Assembly: GCF_026626335.1 (NCBI RefSeq)
Contig: NZ_JAPNTZ010000004.1
Location: 1 to 64,000 of the forward strand
Direction: 5' to 3'
From: Paractinoplanes pyxinae
Lineage (GTDB): Bacteria > Actinomycetota > Actinomycetes > Mycobacteriales > Micromonosporaceae
DNA: 64,000 nucleotides
Of the stretch, positions 9,676 to 20,034 are shown in pieces; within the stretch, counting starts at the first letter, position 1; every line of letters begins with the position of its first letter. The position numbers were made by a program, and so were the translations under genes. The notes under the pieces were generated by a model, which saw only the letters and a program-made list of their open reading frames with translations, searched no databases and was not told the DNA's origin.

Positions 9676-11031
9676 TTACAAGCGCTCGACGTGCGCGCCG
9701 AGGGCGGCCAGCTTGCCCTCGAAGTCCTCGTAGCCGCGGTTGATCAGGTCCACCCCGTACACCCGGGAAGTGCCCTCGGCGGCCAGCGCCGCGATCAGGT
9801 GGGCGAAGCCGGCCCGCAGGTCGGGGATGACCAGGTCGGCCGCGTGCAGCTTGGACGGGCCGGCGATGACGGCGGAGTGCTTGAAGTTGCGGCGGCCGAA
9901 CCGGCACGGCGTGCCGCCCAGGCAGTCGCGGTAGACCTGGATGGTGGCGCCCATCTGGTTGAGCGCGTCGGTGTAGCCCAGCCGCTGCTCGTACACGGTC
10001 TCGTGCATGATCGACAGGCCGCGGGCCTGGGTCAGCGCGACCACCAGGGGCTGCTGCCAGTCGGTCATGAAACCGGGGTGCACGTCGGTCTCGAGCGCGA
10101 CGGCCTGCAGCTCGTGGCCGGGGTGCCAGAACTTGATGCCACCCTCGACCGGGGTGACGCCCGGCCGGGCCACGCGATCGTCGGTGATCTCGAACTCGCC
10201 GCCGATCGAGCGGAAGACGTTGAGGAACGTCATCATGTCGGCCTGACGGGCGCCGAGCACTTCGATCTCGCCCTTGGTCGCGAGCGCGGCGGCGGCCCAG
10301 CTGGCGGCCTCGATGCGGTCGGGGATCGGCTTGTGCTTGTAGCCGTGCAGGCGGGGCACGCCCTGGATCTCGATGACCCGGTCGGTGTGCACCGTGATGA
10401 TCGCGCCCATCTTCTGCAGCACGCAGATGAGATCCATGATCTCCGGCTCGATGGCCGCGTTGCGCAGCTCGGTGACGCCTTCGGCGCGGACGGCGGTGAG
10501 CAGGATCTGCTCGGTCGCGCCGACGCTCGGGTAGGGCAGCTCGAGCTTGGCTCCCTTGAGGCCGTTGGGCGCGCTCAGGTGCATGCCCTCGGGCGTCTTG
10601 TCGACGACCGCGCCGAATTCGCGCAGCGCCTGGATGTGGAAGTCGATCGGGCGCGGGCCGATGTGGCAGCCGCCGAGGTCCGGGATGAACGCGTGACCGA
10701 GGCGGTGCAGCAGCGGGCCGCAGAGCAGGATCGGGATGCGGCTGGAGCCGGCGTGCACGTTGATCTCGTCGGTGCTGGCGCTTTCGACGTTGGTCGGGTC
10801 CATCACGATCTCGCCGTCGTCGGCGCCGTCGCTGACCTTCACGCCGTGCAGGCCGAGCAGGCCACGGACGACCTCGACGTCGCGGATGCGCGGCACGTCG
10901 TACAGGTGGCTCGGCGACTCGCCCAGCAGGGCGGCCACCATCGCCTTCGAGACGAGGTTCTTGGCGCCACGGACCCGGATCTGACCCTGCAACGGCGTTC
11001 CGCCGTGCACGACCAAGACGTCGTCGGTCAA
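9676..11031 (-). CDS. murA: UDP-N-acetylglucosamine 1-carboxyvinyltransferase
   Basis: MurA transfers enolpyruvate from PEP to UDP-GlcNAc, the first committed step of peptidoglycan synthesis, in the cytoplasm. The 451-residue protein has the EPSP-synthase fold. Signatures seen are IRVRGAKNLVSKAMVAALLG at 18-37 and LGGCHIGPRPID at 119-130, with the loop cysteine C122 in the place of E. coli Cys115. The start is TTG 11031, which has a strong GGAGG five bases upstream and gives the usual MTDDVLVVHGG N-terminus; ATG 11142 further up is in frame but yields a basic extension foreign to the family. The catalytic Cys suggests fosfomycin could act here, unlike Asp-type actinobacterial MurA. Confidence 0.95.
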   Translation of the reverse strand: MTDDVLVVHGGTPLQGQIRVRGAKNLVSKAMVAALLGESPSHLYDVPRIRDVEVVRGLLGLHGVKVSDGADDGEIVMDPTNVESASTDEINVHAGSSRIPILLCGPLLHRLGHAFIPDLGGCHIGPRPIDFHIQALREFGAVVDKTPEGMHLSAPNGLKGAKLELPYPSVGATEQILLTAVRAEGVTELRNAAIEPEIMDLICVLQKMGAIITVHTDRVIEIQGVPRLHGYKHKPIPDRIEAASWAAAALATKGEIEVLGARQADMMTFLNVFRSIGGEFEITDDRVARPGVTPVEGGIKFWHPGHELQAVALETDVHPGFMTDWQQPLVVALTQARGLSIMHETVYEQRLGYTDALNQMGATIQVYRDCLGGTPCRFGRRNFKHSAVIAGPSKLHAADLVIPDLRAGFAHLIAALAAEGTSRVYGVDLINRGYEDFEGKLAALGAHVERL

Positions 11032-11242
11032 CGTAACCTCCAGCCGGTGGGCGCGAGGGGAGCGCCCGAAGATGATCGAGGGGGCAGCACGGGTGGACCT
11101 ACCCCGTTTCTGCAACCGGGTGAGCATAGCGCTGAGTGACAAGGACGCCAGTCACACAACGCCCACGAGGCCGTGAAAAGCCGACAGTTAAGACAGCGGA
11201 AAGAAAACGCCGCGCTGTCCGGATCTTGCTGACTACGGTCGG

Positions 11243-12421
11243 TTACGGCAGGGCGAGCATCTGGTCGAGCGCGACACGCGCGTACTTGGCCGTTTCCTCG
11301 TCGACGGTGATGACGTTCGGCACGCGGCCGGCGACCAGTTCCTCCAGCGCCCACACCAGGTGGGGGAGGTCGATGCGGTTCATCGTCGAGCAGTAGCAGA
11401 CCGTCTTGTCGAGGAACATGATCTGCTTGTCCGGGTGGGCCAGGGCCATCCGCCGGACGAGGTTGAGCTCGGTGCCCACCGCCCAGGCCGACCCGGCCGG
11501 GGCCGCGTCGAGCGCCTTGATGATGTACTCGGTCGAGCCCACGTAGTCGGCGGCCTGGACGACCTCGTGCCGGCACTCGGGGTGGACCAGCACGTTGACG
11601 CCGGGCACCCGCTCGCGCACGTCGTTGACGCTGTCGAGTGTGAACCGGCCGTGCACCGAGCAGTGCCCGCGCCACAGGATCATGCGCGCGTTCCGCAGCT
11701 GCTCGTCGGTCAGCCCGCCGTGCGGCTTGTGCGGGTCGTAGAGCACGCAGTCGTCGAGGCTGAAGCCCATTTCGAGTACGGCGGTGTTGCGCCCGAGGTG
11801 CTGGTCGGGCAGGAAGAAGACCTTGCTGCCCTGCTCGAACGACCAGTCCAGCGCGCGCTTGGCGTTGGACGACGTGCAGACCACACCCTCGTTGCGGCCG
11901 ACGAAACCCTTGATGTCGGCCGAGGAGTTCATGTACGTCACCGGGACGATGTCGCCGGCGATGCCGAGGTCTTCGAAGTGCTCCCACGCCGTCTGAACCT
12001 GGCCCAGCACGGCCATGTCGGCCATCGAGCAGCCGGCCGCCAGGTCGGGCAGGATCACCTGCTGGGCCGGCGTGGTCAGGATGTCGGCGCTCTCGGCCAT
12101 GAAGTGCACGCCGCAGAACACGATGAACTCCGCGTCCGGGCGGGCCGCGGCCTGCTGGGCCAGCTTGAACGAGTCGCCCGTGACGTCGGCGAACTGGATG
12201 ACCTCGTCGCGCTGGTAGTGGTGGCCGAGCACGAAGACGCGGTCGCCCAGCGCGGCCTTGGCCGCGGTGGCCCGGGCCACCAGGTCGGGGTCGCTCGGCG
12301 CGGGCAGGTCGCCCGGGCAGTCGACGCCGCGCTCGGAGGCGGGGTCGCTGCCGCGGCCCAGCAGGAGCAGCGCGGTGGCGGTGTTCGAGGGTTCGGTCCA
12401 GGTCGACGTCACGTCAGCCAT
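11243..12421 (-). CDS. nadA: quinolinate synthase
   Basis: NadA condenses iminoaspartate with dihydroxyacetone phosphate to quinolinate in NAD synthesis, using a [4Fe-4S] cluster. The 392-residue protein has VLGHHYQRDEVIQFAD (64-79) and the cysteines expected for the cluster: C103 in FCGVHFM, C283 in VHPEC, and the C342/C344 pair in TVCYCSTM. Repeated substrate-binding motifs include DLAAGCSMADM. I chose ATG 12421; an in-frame ATG at 12445 is possible and neither has a clear ribosome-binding site. nadB and nadC are not in the window. An A-type Fe-S carrier lies two genes away. Confidence 0.95.
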   Translation of the reverse strand: MADVTSTWTEPSNTATALLLLGRGSDPASERGVDCPGDLPAPSDPDLVARATAAKAALGDRVFVLGHHYQRDEVIQFADVTGDSFKLAQQAAARPDAEFIVFCGVHFMAESADILTTPAQQVILPDLAAGCSMADMAVLGQVQTAWEHFEDLGIAGDIVPVTYMNSSADIKGFVGRNEGVVCTSSNAKRALDWSFEQGSKVFFLPDQHLGRNTAVLEMGFSLDDCVLYDPHKPHGGLTDEQLRNARMILWRGHCSVHGRFTLDSVNDVRERVPGVNVLVHPECRHEVVQAADYVGSTEYIIKALDAAPAGSAWAVGTELNLVRRMALAHPDKQIMFLDKTVCYCSTMNRIDLPHLVWALEELVAGRVPNVITVDEETAKYARVALDQMLALP

Positions 12422-12481
12422 CGTCGCACAGCTCGGGAAGGGCATCGGTGGTCGTGAGAGTGGCCTGCCACACTCGTACGC

Positions 12482-13585
12482 GTGCGCGTGCTGATCTGTC
12501 CGGACAAGTTCGCCGGGACCCTTTCCGCTCCCGAGGTCGTCGAGGCTGTGGTGGCCGGCTGGACCAAGCCCGACGAGTTGGTCAGGCGGCCGCTGTCCGA
12601 CGGCGGCCCGGGGTTCATCGAGGTGCTGGCCGAGGCGACCGGTGGCCGCCGCATCCCGGTGCCGACGGTCGACCCGCTGGGCCGGCCCGTGGAGGGCGAG
12701 ATCCTGCTGGTCGGGCCCACGGCGTACGTGGAAAGCGCGCACGCCTGCGGCCTGCACCTGCTGACCCCTGAAGAGCGCGACCCGAACTCGGCCAGCTCGT
12801 ACGGGCTGGGGCTGCTGCTCATGGCGGCGGTCGAGGCCGGCGCGACCGAGGTGGTGATCGGGCTCGGTGGTTCGGCGGTCAACGACGCCGGGGCGGGCAT
12901 GCTGGCCGCGCTGGGCGCCCCGCCGGTCGACATCGCGGGCTACGCGCTTCCGTACGGCGGCGCCTATCTGAACGCGGCGGCCTCCCTGGGCGGCACGCCC
13001 CGGCTGCGGCAGGTGAGCCTGGTCGCCGCGACGGACGTGGACAACCCGCTCACCGGCCTGCACGGGGCCAGCAACGTCTTCGGGCCGCAGAAGGGGGCGA
13101 GCCGGGAGGACGTGTACCGGCTCGACGCCGCGCTGGAGCAGTTCGCCGGCGTACTGGAAAAGGCTTTCGGGGTCGAGGATCTGCAGCAGGCCCCGGGCGG
13201 GGGAGCGGCCGGCGGGATCGGAGCGGCGCTGATCGCCCTCGGTGGCCGCGTCGTGTCCGGGATCGGCCTGGTCAGCACGGCCATCGGGCTCGAGCGCGAG
13301 CTGGACGCGGCCGACCTGGTGATCACGGGAGAGGGATCCTTCGACCACCAGTCGCTGCGCGGGAAGGTCGTGGCCGGCATCGCCAACGCCGCCCGCGACC
13401 GTGGTCTGCCCTGCATCGTGCTGGCCGGCCGGAACGAGACGGGCTACCGGGAAGCCGCCTCGGCCGGTGTCACCGAGACGTACTCCCTGACCGAGCACTT
13501 CGGCAGCACCGACACCGCGATGAACGAGCCCGCCCGGGGCCTCCGTGAGCTGTCCGAGCGCATCTCTGAGCAGTGGAGCCGGTGA
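12482..13585 (+). CDS. glycerate kinase
   Basis: A 367-residue protein of the GlxK/GarK glycerate kinase family, which phosphorylates D-glycerate with ATP. Signatures are the N-terminal CPDKFAGTLSA, PLSDGGPGFIEVL, GLGGSAVNDAGAGML (about 120-134), a Gly/Ala-rich loop near residue 235, and LVITGEGSFDHQSLRGK near 280. The start is GTG 12482, 60 bases from the divergent nadA start. Its position beside the Fe-S carrier and adenosine kinase matches the mycobacterial order Rv2205c-Rv2204c-Rv2202c. Confidence 0.9.
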   Translation: MRVLICPDKFAGTLSAPEVVEAVVAGWTKPDELVRRPLSDGGPGFIEVLAEATGGRRIPVPTVDPLGRPVEGEILLVGPTAYVESAHACGLHLLTPEERDPNSASSYGLGLLLMAAVEAGATEVVIGLGGSAVNDAGAGMLAALGAPPVDIAGYALPYGGAYLNAAASLGGTPRLRQVSLVAATDVDNPLTGLHGASNVFGPQKGASREDVYRLDAALEQFAGVLEKAFGVEDLQQAPGGGAAGGIGAALIALGGRVVSGIGLVSTAIGLERELDAADLVITGEGSFDHQSLRGKVVAGIANAARDRGLPCIVLAGRNETGYREAASAGVTETYSLTEHFGSTDTAMNEPARGLRELSERISEQWSR

Positions 13586-13673
13586 AACAGGCCACCCGGA
13601 TTGGGAATCATGGGAATCCGGGCTAGCGTTGGCCAGTACGGCAGTATGTCCGCACCTGGCAGGGAGTAACCAC

Positions 13674-14042
13674 GTGACCACTGAAGCGCACACCGAGTCG
13701 GTCGAGGCGACCGCCCCGTCCGGCGTCATCCTGACCGACGTCGCCGCGGTGAAGGTCAAGGCCCTGATCGAGCAGGAAGGGCGCGACGACCTGCGCCTGC
13801 GCATCGCCGTTCAGCCCGGTGGCTGCTCCGGCCTGCGTTACCAGCTCTTCTTCGACGAGCGCTCGCTCGACGGTGACATCGTCAGCGACTTCGGTGGCGT
13901 CGAGGTCGTCGTCGACCGCATGAGCTCGCCCTACCTGGCCGGCGCCACGATCGACTTCGCCGACCGGATCGACGCCCAGGGCTTCACCATCGACAACCCG
14001 AACGCGCAGAACTCCTGCGCCTGTGGCGACTCGTTCCACTGA
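13674..14042 (+). CDS. erpA: A-type iron-sulfur carrier (ErpA/IscA family)
   Basis: A 122-residue HesB/IscA/ErpA protein that hands Fe-S clusters to target proteins. The three conserved cysteines are C51 (QPGGCSGLRY) and C115 and C117 (NSCACGDSF). GTG 13674 has agggag seven bases upstream; in-frame codons before it overlap the glycerate kinase end and are not protein-like. A strong hairpin follows the stop. Likely clients nearby are NadA and the Rieske protein QcrA, but that is inference. The best match in gene order is M. tuberculosis Rv2204c. Confidence 0.92.
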   Translation: MTTEAHTESVEATAPSGVILTDVAAVKVKALIEQEGRDDLRLRIAVQPGGCSGLRYQLFFDERSLDGDIVSDFGGVEVVVDRMSSPYLAGATIDFADRIDAQGFTIDNPNAQNSCACGDSFH

Positions 14043-15146
<1,104 letters not shown>

Positions 15147-15174
15147 GCCTGCCTGCGTAACCACCGGGGGTTTC

Positions 15175-15675
15175 ATGGTTTTGGCCGTCTTCGCCGGGTT
15201 GCCCGGCGTCGGGAAGAGCACGCTCGCCGCGCGGGTGGCCGCCGAGCTGCCCGCGTGCGTGCTCGCGGTCGACACGGTCGACTTCGCCCTGCAGCGGTAC
15301 GAGGTGGTCGAGCCGAGGCCGGGGTTCGCCGCCTACGGCGCGGTGGCCGCGCTGGCCGAGGTGCAGCTCGGCATCGGCCACCACGTGATCATCGACGCGG
15401 TCAGCCCGGTCAAGGCGGCCCGCCAGCTCTGGGTCGACGTGGCCGAGCGGGCCGGCGTGCCGCTGCGGGTGGTCGAGGTGGTGGTCGGTGACGACGCCGA
15501 GCACCGCCGCCGGGTCGAGAAGCGCTACGAGACCCGCGACCACGACGGCGTGCCGGACTGGGTGCGGGTGCTCGAGCGCCAGGCCGAGTACGAGCCCTAC
15601 CTGGGCCCGCGCCTGGTCGTGGACACCCACCTGGCGAAGGATCCGGTCGGGCCGGTCGTCGAATACCTGAATTAG
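15175..15675 (+). CDS. small P-loop kinase-like protein
   Basis: A 166-residue AAA_33/zeta-toxin-like P-loop protein with Walker A GLPGVGKSTLAAR at residues 8-20. The rest has the layout of small nucleotide or sugar kinases: an acidic DTVDF after strand two, IIDAVSP after the helical section, and a lid with RRRVEKRYETRD. It may phosphorylate a small molecule; the substrate is unknown. The gene ends in TTAG, shared with the stop of the convergent TusA gene. Confidence 0.8.
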   Translation: MVLAVFAGLPGVGKSTLAARVAAELPACVLAVDTVDFALQRYEVVEPRPGFAAYGAVAALAEVQLGIGHHVIIDAVSPVKAARQLWVDVAERAGVPLRVVEVVVGDDAEHRRRVEKRYETRDHDGVPDWVRVLERQAEYEPYLGPRLVVDTHLAKDPVGPVVEYLN

Positions 15676-15884
15676 GTTGTACGTCGTACCTCGAACGCAT
15701 TTTCGGCCGGAGAACCCAGGTACTCCTGCTTCTTCATGCGGCACCAGGCCGGGATGTCGTTGGCCGCAGCCGGGTCGTCGGCCAGCACGCGTACGACGTC
15801 CCCGACCTCGACCTTGCCGATGTTCTGGGCCAGTTTGATCACCGGCAGCGGGCATCGCTGACCCCGGCAGTCCAGCTCGATCAC
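15672..15884 (-). CDS. TusA-family sulfur carrier
   Basis: A 70-residue protein of the TusA/SirA family, with the sulfur-accepting CPLP motif (C11). It starts at GTG 15884, which overlaps the cysteine desulfurase stop (GTGA), so the two proteins are made together. The desulfurase probably passes persulfide sulfur to C11. Further cysteines (C6 and one in AWCRMKKQEYLG) are present. The end acceptor, such as tRNA thiolation or a cofactor, is unknown. Confidence 0.88.
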   Translation of the reverse strand: MIELDCRGQRCPLPVIKLAQNIGKVEVGDVVRVLADDPAAANDIPAWCRMKKQEYLGSPAENAFEVRRTT

Positions 15885-17023
15885 ATGCCCGCCTCTCGCC
15901 GGATCCCCGCGACGATGCCCGGCAGCACGGCCAGGAACCGCTCGACGTCGGCCTCGGTGGTGCCCCGGTGCAGCGAGACCCGGACGTTGCCGTGGCTGAG
16001 CACGCCCATCGCCTCCAGCACATGGCTCGGCCGCAACGTCGACGCCGTGCACGAGGAGCCCGACGAGACGGCGAAACCGGCCCGGTCGAGCGCGTGCAAC
16101 AGCGCCTCCCCGTCGACGTACAGGCACGAGAAGGTCACCAGATTCGGCAGCCGCTGCTCCGGATCGCCGACCACCTCGACGTCCGGAACCGTCGCCGGCA
16201 CTCGCTCCCGAATGCGGTCGACCAGCGCTTTCAGGCGTACGGACTCGGTCGCGGCCTCGGCCCGCACGGCCCGCAGGCTCGCCGCGGCCGCGACCACCGC
16301 CGGCAGATCGGCCCCGCCGGGCCACTGCGGGCGATAAAGATCATCTTGCGGGTACGGTGAGATCCAGCGCACACCCTTGCGGACCACCAGCACGCCGACG
16401 CCCGGCGGACCGCCCCACTTGTGCGCGCTCGCGCTGAGCAAGGACCAGCCCGGCGGTACGTCCGTCCGGCCCACCGACTGAGCGGCGTCGACGAACAACG
16501 GCACGCCGGACTCGTCGCAGTAGCCGGCCGCGGCCGCCACCGGCTGCACCGTGCCCACCTCATGACTCGCGCTGATCAGCGACGCCACCGCCACGCCGGG
16601 CGCCGAGACGGCCCGCTCCCAGGCGTCCAGGTCGAGCCGGCCCAGGCGGTCGACGGGCACCTCGACGGCCTTGCCCCGGGCCGCCGCGTGCAGCACCGCC
16701 GAGTGCTCGATGGCCGAATGCACCAGCGTGTCGCCCTGACGGGAGCGGCCGGCCAGAGCGCCCAGCACGGCCGCCTGCGCGGCTGCGGTGCCCGACGGCC
16801 AGAAGGACACCTCATCCGTACGGACGCCCAGAGCCTCGGCGAACGCGGCCCGGGCCGCGTCCGAAAGCTGCTGGGCCCGCCGGCCCGCGGAGTACAACCG
16901 GGCCGGATCGGCCCAGCCGTCGGCCAGCGCGGCCAGCAACGCCTCACGCGCCACCGGATGCAAGGGGACGGCCGTGGCCGCATCGAGGTAGGCCGGACCG
17001 GCCGGATCGCCCGTGAATTCCAC
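15881..17023 (-). CDS. cysteine desulfurase (class V aminotransferase fold)
   Basis: A 380-residue NifS/IscS-like PLP enzyme that removes sulfur from cysteine. The PLP lysine is K202 in SASAHKWGGPPGVG, preceded by FVDAAQSVGR, and the catalytic loop cysteine is C325 in GSSCTASTLRPS. The short Cys loop is typical of IscS/NifS types. It is coupled to the TusA-like gene (GTGA). The pair lies just upstream of, and divergent from, ctaC; a link to sulfur needs of the respiratory chain is possible but not shown. Confidence 0.92.
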   Translation of the reverse strand: MEFTGDPAGPAYLDAATAVPLHPVAREALLAALADGWADPARLYSAGRRAQQLSDAARAAFAEALGVRTDEVSFWPSGTAAAQAAVLGALAGRSRQGDTLVHSAIEHSAVLHAAARGKAVEVPVDRLGRLDLDAWERAVSAPGVAVASLISASHEVGTVQPVAAAAGYCDESGVPLFVDAAQSVGRTDVPPGWSLLSASAHKWGGPPGVGVLVVRKGVRWISPYPQDDLYRPQWPGGADLPAVVAAAASLRAVRAEAATESVRLKALVDRIRERVPATVPDVEVVGDPEQRLPNLVTFSCLYVDGEALLHALDRAGFAVSSGSSCTASTLRPSHVLEAMGVLSHGNVRVSLHRGTTEADVERFLAVLPGIVAGIRREAGM

Positions 17024-17191
17024 TCTCGAAACGGTATCGTCCGATTGTCGACGGGTATACGCGCGCCACTGAAGATCGGACCCCGCAACGGTGGGACAGG
17101 GCCTGGTCGAGTAATGTGCGACCGTCGGTAACGCCTGGCCACTCGTGTCCGTTTCGGGCGGGAGGCGGCGCTGCTAAGGAGGCAAGAGCAG

Positions 17192-18151
17192 GTGAGCGCA
17201 AAAGGTTCGGCCGCACGGCCGCGAGCGGCAGTCCGGGTCGCCGGGCTCGGTCTCGGCGGGTCGTTGCTGCTGCTGGTGCTCTCGGGGTGTTCCGTCGAGG
17301 GGGTCGGGGACGCCTTCGGCCACTTCGGATGGCCCGGCAAGGGCATCACCTTGCAGGCCCACAAGATGTACGACCTGTGGATCGCCTCCGTGATCGCCGC
17401 CCTCATCGTCGGCGTCTTCGTGTGGGGCCTGATCTTCTGGTGCATCATCCGGTACCGCAAGCGCGGTGACGAGCTGCCCGTCCAGACGCGGTTCAACATG
17501 CCGATGGAGGTGCTCTACACGGTCACCCCGGTGCTGATCGTGGCGGTGCTCTTCTACTACACGGCCATCGTGCAGACCGACGTGGACAAGCTGTCCAAGA
17601 ACCCCGACCAGGTCGTCGAGGTCGTCGCGTTCAAGTGGAACTGGCAGTTCAACTACCGCGACGGCATCGGTGAAGAGGCCAACACCGTCGCGTCGACGGT
17701 CGGCTCGTCCGACGTCATCCCGATCCTGGTCCTGCCGACCGGCCGCAAGATCCGGTTCGAGGAGACCAGCAAGGACGTCATCCACTCGTTCTGGGTCCCC
17801 GAGATCCTGTTCAAGCGGGACGTCTTCCCGGGCAACGTGCGCAACACCTTCGAGATCACTCTCGACAAGGAAGGCCGCTACGTCGGCCGCTGCGCCGAGC
17901 TCTGCGGCACGTACCACGCCTTCATGAACTTCGAGCTGGTCTCGGTCGCGCCCGAGCGGTTCGACACGTTCCTGCAGGCCAAAGAGGGCGGCGCCACCAC
18001 GCAGGAGGCGATGGCGGCGATCGGCTACACCGGCGACGCGGCCTACGCGACGACCACCGAGCCGTTCAACACGCGGCGCCAGAAGAACGGCTGGAACCAG
18101 CGGGACGCGGTCGCCGCGGGCGCCGGCACGGCCGCCACGGCCGGGAAGTAG
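17192..18151 (+). CDS. ctaC: cytochrome c oxidase subunit II
   Basis: A 319-residue subunit of the aa3 oxidase carrying the binuclear CuA centre. It begins with a lipoprotein-type signal (LLLLVLSGCS, lipobox Cys near residue 33) and has two membrane segments, then a cupredoxin domain. CuA ligands are in HSFWVPEILFK and CAELCGTYHAFM. GTG 17192 has a strong aaggagg nine bases upstream. ctaF follows after nine bases. The catalytic subunit gene ctaD is not here, as in mycobacteria. Confidence 0.97.
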   Translation: MSAKGSAARPRAAVRVAGLGLGGSLLLLVLSGCSVEGVGDAFGHFGWPGKGITLQAHKMYDLWIASVIAALIVGVFVWGLIFWCIIRYRKRGDELPVQTRFNMPMEVLYTVTPVLIVAVLFYYTAIVQTDVDKLSKNPDQVVEVVAFKWNWQFNYRDGIGEEANTVASTVGSSDVIPILVLPTGRKIRFEETSKDVIHSFWVPEILFKRDVFPGNVRNTFEITLDKEGRYVGRCAELCGTYHAFMNFELVSVAPERFDTFLQAKEGGATTQEAMAAIGYTGDAAYATTTEPFNTRRQKNGWNQRDAVAAGAGTAATAGK

Positions 18152-18160
18152 GGGAACAGC

Positions 18161-18586
18161 GTGCGCACCGAATACAAGATCTTCGTCGGCGTCGCCGCGT
18201 TCCTCTTCGGAGCGGCCATCGTCTACGGCTTCTACACCCGGGGCACCGGCACCCACGTCGAGTGGGTGGGCACGGTCGCGCTGATCCTGTCGGGCCTGCT
18301 GTGCTCCATGTGCGGCGGCTTCTTCTGGTTCGTCGCCCGCCGCATCGACCTGCGCCCCGAGGACCGCGAGGACGGCGAGATCGCCGAGGGTGCGGGCGAG
18401 ATCGGCTTCTTCAGCCCGGGCAGCTACTGGCCGTTCGGGATCGCCCTCTCCGCCACGATCGCCGGCCTGGGCCTGGTCTTCTGGATGTGGTGGCTCGTGG
18501 TGGTCGGCCTCATCCTGGTGATCGTCTCTTCGAGCGCCATGATCTTCGAGTACTACACGGGCACCCGGCACCCCGCCGAGCACTGA
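18161..18586 (+). CDS. ctaF: actinobacterial cytochrome c oxidase subunit IV
   Basis: A 141-residue membrane protein with four hydrophobic segments, beginning MRTEYKIF and containing GFFSPGSYWPFGIALSAT, which marks the actinobacterial CtaF family. It is a small subunit of the aa3 oxidase within the bc1-aa3 supercomplex. It starts at GTG nine bases after ctaC and ends shortly before a strong terminator, so ctaCF is one transcript. Confidence 0.95.
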   Translation: MRTEYKIFVGVAAFLFGAAIVYGFYTRGTGTHVEWVGTVALILSGLLCSMCGGFFWFVARRIDLRPEDREDGEIAEGAGEIGFFSPGSYWPFGIALSATIAGLGLVFWMWWLVVVGLILVIVSSSAMIFEYYTGTRHPAEH

Positions 18587-18596
18587 GCTGAATCGC

Positions 18597-18630
18597 CGAA
18601 GCCCGCGTCCCCCAGGGGACGCGGGCTTCG
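18597..18630 (+). terminator. terminator after ctaCF
   Basis: CGAAGCCCGCGTCCC pairs perfectly with GGGACGCGGGCTTCG around a four-base loop, eleven bases after the ctaF stop. It is followed by a partly T-rich sequence (tggtttct). It may also serve the convergent gene at 18638. Confidence 0.88.
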
Positions 18631-18637
18631 TGGTTTC

Positions 18638-18826
18638 TCAGGCCGCGGCGCGGCGTTGCAAGGGGGCTATGCGGCGGGGCGGAGTGTTCAGGCCCAGCCA
18701 CAGGTGGGCTACTACCGGGGCGACGACCTCGGCGGCGCCGCACCGGGTGCAGATGAGCTCCTCGGCCGGTACCTCGAACATCATGTCGCCGTCGCAGATG
18801 ATGCAGCGGGGTTCGCGATCGGACAC
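18638..18826 (-). CDS. small zinc-ribbon protein
   Basis: A 62-residue protein with two CxxC pairs, CIICDGDMMFE and LICTRCGA, about 17 residues apart: a zinc ribbon. GTG 18826 has a purine-rich gagaggag six bases upstream. Function unknown. It stands alone between ctaF and trpD, convergent to ctaCF. Confidence 0.75.
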   Translation of the reverse strand: MSDREPRCIICDGDMMFEVPAEELICTRCGAAEVVAPVVAHLWLGLNTPPRRIAPLQRRAAA

Positions 18827-18937
18827 GGGTGGCTCCTCTCTTCGCCGGAAGGTGGATTACCCGAAACTGATTCCGACGCTGCCACGTATTTGGGGCTTTT
18901 GGGAGTATTGAGCCCGGCGTGTCCGCTGTGAGAATGC

Positions 18938-19996
18938 TTATTCGGCCGCTTTGGCCTTCCGGGCCGCCTCGACCCAGCGGGCCAGCTGAGCCGTCGCCGC
19001 CCCGGAGTCGATCGTTTCCTGGGCCCGGGCTATTCCGGCCCGCAGCGTGTCCCTCAGGTCGCCGGAAAGGCCACCCTGGGCGGCCAGCGCGGCCGCGGTG
19101 TTCAGCACGACGGCGTCGCGGACCGGACCGGGCTCGCCGGCGAACGTGCGGTGGGCCACGTCGGCGTTGAACTTCGTGTCGCCGCCGCGCAGGGCGTCCG
19201 GCTCGCTGCGGGGCAGGCCCAGCTCGACGGAGTCGATCAGGTGTTCCTCGACCTTGCCGTTCGCCGCCTGCCAGATCCGGGTCGGCGCGGCCGTGGTGAA
19301 CTCGTCCAGGCCGTCCTCGCCCCGCATGACCAGCACCGAGTCGCCTCGCGCGGCGAACACGGCCGCCATCACCGGCGCCATGCGCGGGTCGAAGCAGCCC
19401 ACCGCGGCCGCCCTGGGGCGGGCCGGGTTGGTCAGCGGGCCCAGCACGTTGAAGAAGGTGGGCACGCCCAGTTCGCGCCGGGTGACCGAGGCATGCCGCA
19501 TCCCGGGGTGGAAGCGGGCGGCGAAGCAGAAGCCGATGCCGGCCTCGTCCACCGTGCTCACCACGCCCTCGGGGCCCAGGTCGAGCGGGATGCCGAAGTG
19601 CTCGAGCAGGTCGGCGGTGCCGGTGGTTGACGAGGCCGAACGGTTGCCGTGCTTGACCACCGTCACACCCGAGGCGGCTGTGATGATCGCCGCCATCGTC
19701 GAGATGTTGACGGTGTTGGCCCGGTCGCCGCCGGTGCCGACCACGTCGACCGCGCTGGTGCGCACGTTCTCGGGCAGCGTGACCGGGGCCGCGTTGGCCA
19801 GCATGGCGTCGACCAGGCCGGCCAGTTCACCCGGCGTCTCGCCCTTGGCCCGCAGCGCGATCGCGAACCCGGCGATCTGGGCCGGCGTGGCGTTGCCGGT
19901 CATGATCTCGCCCATGGCCCAGGCGGTGTCGGCGGTCCCTAGTTCCTCGCCGCGCAGCAGGGCGCTCGTCAGATTCGGCCAGGTGCGTGCGCCCAT
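18938..19996 (-). CDS. trpD: anthranilate phosphoribosyltransferase
   Basis: TrpD joins anthranilate to PRPP in tryptophan synthesis. The 352-residue protein has the family signatures [20 protein letters not shown] (PRPP and Mg binding), [18 protein letters not shown], and later [10 protein letters not shown], the metal-binding acidic pair. Other trp genes are absent here. The same isolated trpD beside ctaE occurs in M. tuberculosis (Rv2192c). It reads away from ctaE and is 38 bases upstream of the next minus-strand gene region. Confidence 0.95.
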   Translation of the reverse strand: MGARTWPNLTSALLRGEELGTADTAWAMGEIMTGNATPAQIAGFAIALRAKGETPGELAGLVDAMLANAAPVTLPENVRTSAVDVVGTGGDRANTVNISTMAAIITAASGVTVVKHGNRSASSTTGTADLLEHFGIPLDLGPEGVVSTVDEAGIGFCFAARFHPGMRHASVTRRELGVPTFFNVLGPLTNPARPRAAAVGCFDPRMAPVMAAVFAARGDSVLVMRGEDGLDEFTTAAPTRIWQAANGKVEEHLIDSVELGLPRSEPDALRGGDTKFNADVAHRTFAGEPGPVRDAVVLNTAAALAAQGGLSGDLRDTLRAGIARAQETIDSGAATAQLARWVEAARKAKAAE

Positions 19997-20034
19997 GGCG
20001 GGGCCCTCCGGGGATGCGGGTCAGCGGGGGTTGG

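Noticed and set aside
12422..13804. N-terminal extension of nadA across the glycerate kinase gene
   Set aside because: It is antisense to a clear kinase gene and foreign to the NadA family.
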